From Trissonchulus latispiculum (taxonomy: Eukaryota > Nematoda > Enoplea > Enoplida > Ironidae), in NCBI GenBank assembly GCA_030248195.1, contig JASAND010011075.1, forward strand, positions 22,569 through 86,568: a stretch of DNA of 64,000 nucleotides. The letters run 5' to 3'. The position numbers were made by a program, and so were the translations under genes. The notes beneath the pieces are model-generated. The model saw only the letters and a program-made list of their open reading frames with translations. It did not search any database and was not told the origin of the DNA. Below, piece by piece: positions 56,192 through 64,000 of the stretch; the stretch's first letter is position 1, and each line of letters opens with the position of its first letter.

Positions 56192-56457
56192 TGGTGATCA
56201 ATACGCATCGTGGGTTGTATAAGTACAAACGAATGCCTTTTGGAATCGCTCCCGCCCCTGCCATTTTCCAACGCCTAATCAAAAACATGGTAGTTAATCT
56301 TCCCGGGGTAGCGTCTTATCTTGATGACATAAACGTAACCGACAAGAATGATCATGACCATCTAAACAGCTTGGGTGGTCTACTACAGCGGCTACAGGAT
56401 TTTGGGTTTATTGTAGATTTGGGAAAGTGTAAATTTCTGCATAGTTCGGTGGACTAG
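56191..56457 (+). pseudogene. Ty3/gypsy reverse transcriptase fragment
   Basis: 88 codons read NTHRGLYKYKRMPFGIAPAP and AIFQRLIKNM, then YLDDINVTDKNDHDHLNSLG and GFIVDLGKCKFL. MPFGIAPAPAIFQ and YLDD are the classic gypsy-group motifs of the palm domain. The catalytic YLDD is intact, but the frame begins abruptly at the direct repeat and ends at a TAG soon after KCKFL. No other pol part was found nearby. It is an isolated, dead fragment. Confidence 0.8.
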
Positions 56458-56847
56458 GTTGGCGTGATGGTCAGGGCACCCGAATTGAGGTTAAGTTAAA
56501 TGAAACTGATACGCCTGAGACTTGCCCTGACATTGAGATTTGTCAAATAGACTGAACAAACTAAAATCGATGCTAGTTTAGAAAACACAACCGAACCTAA
56601 AGTAAATGTATAACGTTACATTATTCTCGTTTGGTAAAATTAATCATCTAAATGCATTCAGGGCTTCCTTATACTAAATATCATACAAGCTGCTCACGTA
56701 ACTTCCGAAAAGTTTAATGCAAGCTCGGGTTATCGTCGTGGACAGTATTTTGTTCATCTTTAATTTTTAGGCATTTTCGTTTGGTGAACTTGCCGTGTGT
56801 TGCCGACTAGATTAAACCTGAGAATGCGGCAATGGGAGTATAACTGC

Positions 56848-57215
56848 CTGGGGCCTATTTCATAAAATAATTGTAGACTACAATTCCTACAATTGTAGTT
56901 AATTGGGTGTCATATAACAATGGCCAGGTCTGTAGCTCTTTAATTGTACAAATTATAATTACAATCGTAGGAAATCTTCGATTTCATAAAACAATCATTC
57001 CACCTGTAGCTCTACGGTTGTAAAAGTCATTGCGTTTCATAAACTCACAATTGTAGGCCAATTGTTCCACAATTGTAGCTAGCTATGAAATGCACATAGC
57101 TGAATTGTAATTGTAGAGCAACAATTTGTAGCCGCTTTATAAAACAATAAAACTTTTCATAAAACAATTACAATCTTGCAATTCAAATTTCCACCTGTAA
57201 AATTGTACTACAATG
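56848..57215. repeat. Array of ACAATTGTAG words, probably a miniature element
   Basis: The stretch opens GGGGCCTATTTCATAAAATA, a terminus like that of the 3049-6609 element (GGGGCCAGTTTCATAAAA). ACAATTGTAG, its complement, and CATAAAACAAT then recur every 20-60 bp. The right end near CTACAATGGTAAGG lacks an obvious inverted terminus. Confidence 0.5.
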
Positions 57216-57828
57216 GTAAGGTACTGCATGTAAGGTCCCTGACAGTTTTTTTAACATTTTTGGTTGGCTTTTGATAGATATGATGACCATAGTGCACTAA
57301 GCGAGCTGAACGCAACGGTGCTTGCGGAAATCATGAAAGCCAAGCCTCTATAGTACAGAAGTTTGCAGTATACCTGCACACCGACTGACTTTGTGGCATA
57401 CTAAAAGTGCCTTCCCTCGTAGCACTTCCGAGCATTCAGAGTTTCCGAATATGAAATCGACTTTGAAAAATGATGAACAGTGAACAGTCACAAATTTATA
57501 AAGGACAGTAATTGAGAAAAGTTCTGGACCGAAAGAAATTGCAACCCAATGCACAAGTTTCGTTATGTTTTCTAAACTATCCAACAAATACACGGCTCAA
57601 CGTCAATGCGTAAGGTGTTTGCTGAAGTCGCATGACATTTAACAGTACTGCTGTTACAATTCTGATTTTAAATTGAAAACAGAATCTGCCATCCCTGACC
57701 ACCTGCAATTCATAAGATACGCATAATATTAGATGACCCAGAAAATTAACGAATCATTGACAATAAATAAAAGAGAACTAATGAAAAGTTTTCCATTCCT
57801 AATCACTTTTGTGCAGAATCAAGTCAAG

Positions 57829-57904
57829 ATGAATCTGTCTTCCTTCGCCAAAAAATCAAGTTTCGTCCATGCTATTCTTCTAATGCTAACCTTCAGATTA
57901 TCAG
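57829..57904 (+). CDS. Secreted 12-Cys protein, exon 1 (signal peptide)
   Basis: ATG at 57829 opens MNLSSFAKKSSFVH followed by the hydrophobic AILLMLTF, a good signal peptide of about 24 residues. The donor TCAG|GTAAGC leaves one base (G), which joins AA of exon 2 to make a Glu codon. Joined with exons 58985-59082 and 60527-60760 it gives a protein of 135 residues. The mature chain of about 110 residues has 12 cysteines and no transmembrane segment, so it should be secreted and disulfide-rich. I do not recognise the family. An upstream in-frame ATG exists, but the stretch before 57829 would bury the signal. The three exons were joined only because phases and cysteine content agree. Confidence 0.6.
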
Positions 57905-58017
57905 GTAAGCTCTTCTGTCTTCAGCAATATTCAGAATACATTTACTCAGGAAGTTTCCGAGGAGTATCACTACTACTGCAGTGCACACAGAATTACTGGG
58001 TTAGGTGCATATTTTTT

Positions 58018-58510
58018 TACAATTTATCGCAGTTGACAGAAATGCTCTACTCTGGTAGGTGCACACCTTACAAAACTGAAGGTACACTATAAAACGCTCT
58101 ACTCCTGTATGTCTCTAAAATTGTATCAAATATGAAGAAATTCTGCTTGCGCATTATCATTGTAGCTTTTATTAATGATGCCCAATAACATTACTTCAAA
58201 TAGTTGTAAATGCATTACTTCAAATAGTTGTAAATGCATAAGTTAGTGTTTCCGCCAGCAGTTTAGACACAATTAACGACAACAAGAAATCATTAATTTT
58301 AAAGTGTGCGCGTACTAGAGTAGAGCATTTTACAGTAAACCCTCAGTTTTGTATGGTGTGCGGCGTGCGCCTACCGGAATAGAGCATTTTCTCTCAACTG
58401 CGCCTAATGGAGTATCACCACTGGGTGTAACGAAAGAGCAGCATGTGCGGAGAGCATTTTCTCTCAACTGCTGAAATCGTAAATTGTGCGCCTAATGGAG
58501 TATCACCACT
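58018..58510. mobile_element. Diverged copy of the Mutator-like foldback element, in an intron
   Basis: CTCTACTCTGGTAGGTGCAC, ACCTTACAAAACTGAAGG and, inverted further on, GTGTGCGCGTACTAGAGTAG and CCTACCGGAATAGAGC match the TIR units of the 16660-18256 element. The right end is duplicated (two copies of GCGCCTAATGGAGTATCACC, then ACTGGGTGTAACG, about 58404-58438 and 58488-58522). The left end lacks the first ten bases. ACTGGGT occurs on both sides, perhaps the remains of the target duplication. It lies in intron 1 of the secreted-protein gene. Confidence 0.6.
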
Positions 58511-58984
58511 GGGTGTAACGAAAGATAGCAGCGTGACATAAGGAGGTATAGTATAGGCGGCCTGTAAGGTAGTAGATACCCCTCACCCTATGAGGAGTTA
58601 GTAATTTGGGGCACACCATTTGTCCTCTGACAAGAAAGTGGAGGAACATTGAATGGTGCCTGGCGCAGTTCCGAGCAATTCTCGGAAATCTAGGATAGCT
58701 AACAAAACTATCCAATGCCAAAACGTTAAATTAATTTAGATAACTATACAAGGTACCAGAGATTTAATCTTAACAATAAAGTTTAAAAATTAAGTAGTAG
58801 TTAGGTATAACTTCTCAGCGCAGAGTGTAGATGACAATTGGCAAATTAGATAGCAGCTTACGAAACTTTGGCAAACACCGGAACAAGCACCTAAACGCAT
58901 ACGTATCATCATCAACGCATATTGTACAAGAGTTCCCTATTCTTCATTCATTAGAATTAAGCAACTGATTGTCTATCATTTTAG

Positions 58985-59082
58985 AATCATGTGAAAATGT
59001 TGGCGGAATTCACTGCATTAAGGGTCATTGGGAGTGTCCATTGCAGTACCAAAGACATGTCCAAAACCTTGGCTGCAATGTG
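58985..59082 (+). CDS. Secreted 12-Cys protein, exon 2
   Basis: The acceptor CTATCATTTTAG is followed by AATCATGTG, and the donor GTG|GTAAGA ends the exon. With the G from exon 1 the frame reads ESCENVGGIHCIKGHWEC and on to NLGCNV: four cysteines spaced C-x7-C-x6-C-x12-C. It ends in phase 0. In the other frames it is closed or featureless. Confidence 0.6.
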
Positions 59083-60526
59083 GTAAGAAATCAATCCACT
59101 CTCACAAATGTGTATTGATCCGACCCCCCCCCCCTCCTCATCTACACAAATCAACTTTGTCCTTTAGAAAGTCAGAGATTCTGGTCATTTTTACAATTGA
59201 ACAAATATATAGGCTTCAGGACTCATCTCATCGGGAAAATTTTTAGACAACGATCTTCGCTCCATTTAACACATAAATGAGCGACAATGTCGTGCATATC
59301 AAATTGAAATTTTGAATTGATTCATTCAGTTCTCAGCAAGTTACGAGATGTTGACTCAGTACAATTTGAGTAGGTAAAGGAGGTGCTGCATCAAACGGAA
59401 GTCCATTAAAATATTAACTTCAAGTGTCCAGCTTAATTTTCCTTTTGTCTACTGCAAGCACTGTCAGACAATTTTAAGCCAGTGAGCACGATCTGAGGCT
59501 TATGAAATTTATGGAGAAACAGGACAACTGAAACGACACCATTGATGTCTTGAAATATTTAACAGCGCTTAATTTAAATGAGAAGCATAGTTTTAGGTAT
59601 ACCTAGTTTTATGAGAAAAACTTTATCCCTGTGCTTTTGATTGATATCAAATAGGACATATTTTGAGAAATTTGAAAATACCCCGATTTGTGAATTGGAA
59701 ATTAATTGCAGTAAAATATACACGCTAAAGTGATAAAGAGACACTTTTAGGTCATCTTTTTGTAAGGTTAAGCCGAATTTTCGAAAAACAAATTTCGCTA
59801 AAACTTTCAATTTTTGAGCCCAAACATCTCGAAAGTCGGAACTGGTGAGACAAACAACTGAACAATTGTATCAGTATCATGAACATCAGTATCAATGGAA
59901 TCGGAAATTCAAGTACTACGGAACCCTGGAATTAGAATTTTCATTTAGGTCTTTGGATTAGAACAGTTTTCAATTGTTTCCGATGCCTCTAGTTTTCATC
60001 GCAAGAAAAGTTACAGCTTGACGATTTTCTAATGTTTACGTTAATTGAAAGTAGTTCTAAAAATGTCTAGTGATTAAATTAATATTCTACTTTCAGTGTT
60101 CCGTAGTTCGTGATCATTAACCACAATACAATACAATATTATACAGACTTATAACTGTTCATGGAGAGGTTTTTTTGGCGAAAGAATAAAGTGTCTTATG
60201 TTTAACACATGCACACCTCAACTTTGAGGTAAAATTACTCAACAACCATAAGAGAAGATGCTACTTTAATTTCAAGAACTCCTTAAAATATCCTAGGCAA
60301 AAAATAATGCATAGGTGAAAATGAGCGAAATCGGAGATGGTCGAAAAATCGGCAAAAAGTGACCCCCACCCCACCCTTAAGAAGAGAAGTTGGTATTTTC
60401 CAAACACACGAACCAGCCCTCAACATCAGTATACCGTAAAATTTCTGTTATTATATTCGTACTTTCATTCATCCTGTTTCACTTGTTTAACCAAATCCTA
60501 CCATTAACTCCCATTCATACTTTTAG

Positions 60527-60760
60527 CATTGCTGCAACTGTTTCGACACTACAACAGGAACTGAGCGTGACTGTACTCCGAGCGATCTCGCCATCACTCA
60601 GCCGCCACAGACTATCCTGTTCAATCCGATCCTATTCTGTGGATGGTGCGCTTTTGGCCAAAATCATGTCTGTCGATATCAGGAAGATCTAGGACTTCCA
60701 CCTCCGCTCAATGACTGTTCCAGAGGTCAAAAGATTAACCGTAATCAGGTCAACGGTTGA
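60527..60760 (+). CDS. Secreted 12-Cys protein, exon 3 (terminal)
   Basis: The acceptor TCATACTTTTAG is followed by CAT TGC TGC AAC TGT. The frame is open for 77 codons to TGA at 60758. It holds eight cysteines: HCCNCF, RDC, FCGW, C, VC and NDC. A basic tail (GQKINRNQVNG) ends the protein. Another frame over the same bases (60390-60692) is longer, but it ignores the acceptor and lacks the cysteine pattern, so I prefer this one. Confidence 0.6.
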   Translation, partial: HCCNCFDTTTGTERDCTPSDLAITQPPQTILFNPILFCGWCAFGQNHVCRYQEDLGLPPPLNDCSRGQKINRNQVNG

Positions 60761-60949
60761 CAGTCGCCAAGCATGATTCTGGTCTATTTTGTATTGCACA
60801 ATGTGCAACATGTTTTTACCAGTTGGAAACCTGTAATGATGTAAATACAATTTCTCCAAATCATAGTAAACTAAAACCTATTTCTGGTAATTTGAGGGAT
60901 ACAAATTTAATTAAGACGGAACTTTGAAAAGATATGAGTTGTTGGTATT

Positions 60950-61080
60950 AACAAGAGTACATAATGATACCTAAGAGTATGACAAGAATAACACTCCATG
61001 TAGTGAAGGCCAAAACTATGCTATGCGCGCTATCGGCTGACGCCCCTCCGCGAATTGACCCCCCTCTTACACCGCCCCTA
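60950..61080. repeat. Diverged half-copy of the 46245-47170 element
   Basis: GAGTACATAATGATACCTAA, GAGTATGACAAG and CGCGCTATCGGCTGACGCCC follow the order of the inverted right TIR of the 46245 element, with many changes. The partner arm is not seen. Confidence 0.45.
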
Positions 61081-61388
61081 TATGGGTACATTGTTCCGTC
61101 AGTCGCTTAGCATGTTTTTACATGGAAATGCTTACATGTTTAAACCCCCTCCCCAAATTGAGCCGGTACTCTTGGTATTAAGAAAACTATTGGCGCCACT
61201 TTTCTTTTGTGTCGTTCTTAAAGTGTGTATGATGTAGATAAGACAGAATACATCTTAGGAACAAATAATTTCGATTTAGTTTAATTTAATTTAAAATAAT
61301 AAATTAACTGATAAAAGTATTCAAACTGAAAATGATCCTCTACTGTCGAACGTCGAAGTGTCTGTGTTAATGAGGCAACAAAAGAAGC

Positions 61389-61925
61389 ATGTTAGCAAGA
61401 GTGCCAATTTTGGTACTTTTCCATCTTTTACTTAATTTTCGGACATCATTCTGTTTAAAGTGCCAAAAATCCTGGGTATTCTGTGTCTGCCCTGTCCCAT
61501 GCGTCTCAAAGTATGTGCATAATAAGCAAACTAACACAGTTTCTGTTGGTTCCTGTTTCGTGTGCGAAGTCAGCTCTACTAAATTTATGCCACCACCAAC
61601 AACCACCACCACCACTACTACAACTACTACCTCCTTCCAGCCTTCAGTACATCATAGCAAAGACAGTAAAGAAAATTTGAAGAAAATTGCCGGTTTAAAC
61701 AAGCCAATCTTTGCCGTCATAATTGTCCTTGTAATTCTGGTATGCACAATTCCGTGCATTTGCCTCTGCTTCTGCTTAGGAATGCCTCAGTGTCCCCTCT
61801 ACAAATATAGACCTGACTATTTGAGAGCAGGAGCTGGGCCTCAGGCAGTTTATGGTCCCAGTTACTACGGCAGCACTGTACCTCCACAACCACCACTCCA
61901 TCCATATCAGCCTTGGACGTATTGA
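61389..61925 (+). CDS. Cys-rich single-pass membrane protein, Shisa-like architecture
   Basis: 178 residues in one exon, ATG at 61389. Residues 1-21 are a signal peptide (MLARVPILVLFHLLLNF). Residues 22-60 hold seven cysteines (CLKC, CVC, C and CFVC). Residues 71-81 are a pure Thr tract, likely O-glycosylated. Residues about 106-130 are the transmembrane segment (PIFAVIIVLVILVCTIPCIC), which is Cys-rich at its inner end and so likely palmitoylated. The tail is Pro/Tyr-rich (YGPSYYGSTVPPQPPLHPYQ) with PPxY-like features. Signal peptide, Cys-rich ectodomain, one TM and a Pro/Tyr tail is the plan of Shisa and related adaptors of receptors and WW-domain ligases. The homology is a guess from architecture. 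It starts 630 bp after the secreted-protein gene on the same strand. Confidence 0.75.
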   Translation: MLARVPILVLFHLLLNFRTSFCLKCQKSWVFCVCPVPCVSKYVHNKQTNTVSVGSCFVCEVSSTKFMPPPTTTTTTTTTTTSFQPSVHHSKDSKENLKKIAGLNKPIFAVIIVLVILVCTIPCICLCFCLGMPQCPLYKYRPDYLRAGAGPQAVYGPSYYGSTVPPQPPLHPYQPWTY

Positions 61926-64000
61926 AAGTGGCCGAACAACTGTTAACTAAATTTTTGTTGTAAGCAAGTGAGACTTTTGCTTTTGCTTTTTTGCTTTATT
62001 TTCGTTCTGGTTTTTACATCTATAACTGGTTTAAGCTTAAAGTAAAATACGAATAAGTCTACATTGAACGAATCAAGTATTTTGGCCCGGATTGACTTGC
62101 AATTGATGAATTCCGTTTGGACTTGCCTGCCGAAATTAAATTTCAAAAATTAATAACCAACTTCCGGTTAAAAACGGATGGATTAAGCTTTCCAGGTCCG
62201 TTACGCTGGTTGATTACACACCACAAACGTAATCGTTAAATTTAAACCGCGAGCTCAGCAATCAGCAGTGAGCATGAGGGATTGAAAGTGCCCAATGATA
62301 ATTGTTACACCAAAACGTTCACTAATTGGAGTTAGTGTGGGTATTTACTAACCATTAGAAGCCCCCTTGCAAGAACGAGGCGCAATTCCTACCTTCGTCA
62401 ATTACAAATGAAGCTGAAGTTGGCCAGCAAAAAAGCTTTTTCCAAGGATCTTTAAAATTTTGGGACTATGCCCAAATTATTCTGCTTAAGTGATTTTTTA
62501 AATGTTGATGAAAATTGACCGAAGATGTGAAGATATTGCAAACAGGGGTGTGTCCAGGGGAAGGGTCTAGAAGGTCCGGCCCGTACCACCTCTTTTTCTG
62601 AAGAGAAAAAATTTTAGATAGTTTGCAACTTTTTAAAAATATTTCCTTCCACAACGAATCTCTCATATTTAAGGCGTACTCCTCCCTTTATAAAATCTTG
62701 GATTCACCTAGTTATAAATTCTGTCATGGAACTAACTGCAGGGTGTTTGACCTTGTTTCATAATTCATAGTAATGAACTGGAGTGTTGCTGAAATGAGCT
62801 TAGCACTAAGGGTGAATTAAGGGTGGCATGTCCTAAAATTATACTTCATTAGAATTCAGGCGGGCAGCATAATATAAACGTTTTGAACAAATTTGTGTCA
62901 CTCTGACACTGGTACAAAACAAAAACAAGAAGTTAGCAAAACAAGCTAGAAATCAAAAGCAATATTTTTCTAAATGATAGAGAGATTACTGTCTGAAAGC
63001 TCGAGGAATAATATGCTGAATTAATAAGCCTCTGTATATAAACAGTTGAATTTGCACAAGTCCAAAAGGTTTTGTCCGTTAGTTTCATTTACACTTGGGC
63101 CAAGTCAGCTCCAAAATGCAACCAATTCAGTTGAGATCAACCAGGTTGCGATACGAAACATGGATCCTTCATACGTCTAGTGCAGATCATGCTCATTGAA
63201 GTTGCGATCATCAGCTGACACCACTCCATTTCTTCACCACAGCCTACACGCTGAAACTTCATTTAAGCTGATAATAACAACTGATTACCTACAAAATAGT
63301 TTTAAAAAACTATGAATGACTCTTGTAGTATATATAGGTCTACTAATGACCGTCTAACTGAACTAGGGGACACTCTTCAAGTTAAATTTCACATTCAAAA
63401 TTCCAAAGACTCATGTCAAGTATGTCTTTTGGCGTAAAATATTTTATTCCAGCACACATTTCCATGATACATAGTATATGGCGGAAGTGTACAGTAGGGC
63501 GGTGATGCCCTACTGTCATATTTTATTATTATTTAAACAGATTCTCCATTCAAAATTAGTCCTAACTTATGTATCTTGTTTTTGTCAAAATCGCCCCGAT
63601 AGTTCATAATTTTGATATGAAATAATGTAATTGTATGTCTTTTTGCAAAGATAGATCAGCAATCAGTTTGGTTTCGAAATTCTCTCAAAAGTCTCATCTA
63701 AAATTTGATTGGCTGGGCAAGTCACGTGTGATCGCGTGATTGCGCGTTCTCTCATTACTTTTAAAAACCCCAGTCAGTCTTAGTTTTGCGCTTGTTGGAG
63801 TTGGTCGGTCCTTGAGTTTTCTTCTGGCTATAAATTTTATGCTATTCACGTGTTTTTTACTGGAATTTTGGGGTTCCCGAGTGCCTTGGAAATTCGGGGT
63901 AGAATAGTACAAGGCCTCTGATCTGGTGATAGGTCAGACGGGGACTCCCAAATATCTGCTATCGGGGCTCTGAAGTATTTCTGTATTAGTAGCTAAAAAA
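61926..64000. other. Downstream region, no gene seen; promoter- or LTR-like end
   Basis: No supported exon. From about 63700 the sequence becomes less AT-rich and has a TATA-like motif (CTATAAATTTTATGC, 63828-63842) and later TCTGGTGATAGGTCAGACGG (63930-63949). This could be the end of an LTR plus primer site, or a promoter of a gene beyond the window. The frame at 63694-63912 on the minus strand has no domain. Confidence 0.35.

Noticed and set aside
60390..60692. 100-codon frame over exon 3 of the secreted-protein gene
   Set aside because: It ignores the acceptor at 60526 and lacks the cysteine pattern; the other frame fits splice phase and signal.

Overview
This is eukaryotic, probably invertebrate, DNA. 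Coding sequence is sparse and split by introns with GT donors and pyrimidine-rich acceptors such as TTTTCAG. About half of the window is recognisable mobile-element sequence. Three paralogous seven-transmembrane receptors have a QRE..LLxQ signature before TM6, as I recall it from nematode serpentine chemoreceptors. With the short TTTCAG-type acceptors this makes a nematode with a repeat-rich genome my best guess. No sequence here proves the phylum.

Layout. 1-2.4 kb: last exon of a single-pass membrane protein, then the 3' exon of receptor 1 on the minus strand. 2.4-7.9 kb: the 5.1 kb intron and 5' exon of receptor 1. The intron holds a 3200-bp palindromic element at 3127-6326 with 6-bp target duplications, which looks like a shrunken Maverick/Polinton and carries one zinc-finger gene on each arm. 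8.0-18.3 kb: a foldback repeat, a gag-only LTR retrotransposon nested inside an older solo LTR of its own family with part of one LTR flipped, then a Mutator-like foldback element with a 9-bp target duplication. 18.3-31 kb: no convincing ordinary gene. It holds a very young small LTR element at 21467-22849, a 1.8 kb stretch packed with hairpins (26.3-28.1 kb), a perfect 40-bp palindrome that is an array of heat-shock elements (27201-27240), and a long foldback element at 29570-30050. 31.3-36.8 kb: a decayed BEL/Pao retrotransposon. 37-42.3 kb: palindromic word arrays, a poly(A) tract and a hAT-type miniature element. 42.5-44.2 kb: receptor 2, whose second exon is bracketed by 148-bp inverted repeats. 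44.3-51.8 kb: no convincing gene; TIR repeats. 51.8-52.9 kb: receptor 3. 55.2-57.2 kb: a Ty3/gypsy fragment with LTR-like repeats. 57.8-61.9 kb: a three-exon gene for a small secreted 12-cysteine protein, followed by a one-exon Cys-rich single-pass membrane protein resembling Shisa-type proteins.

How it fits together. The three receptors share one phase-0 intron at the same place, just after the third transmembrane segment, so they come from gene duplication. They are probably chemosensory. Most other signal comes from mobile elements sitting in introns and between genes. Many of them are foldback elements built from short self-complementary words. No CRISPR array, operon or rRNA was seen.
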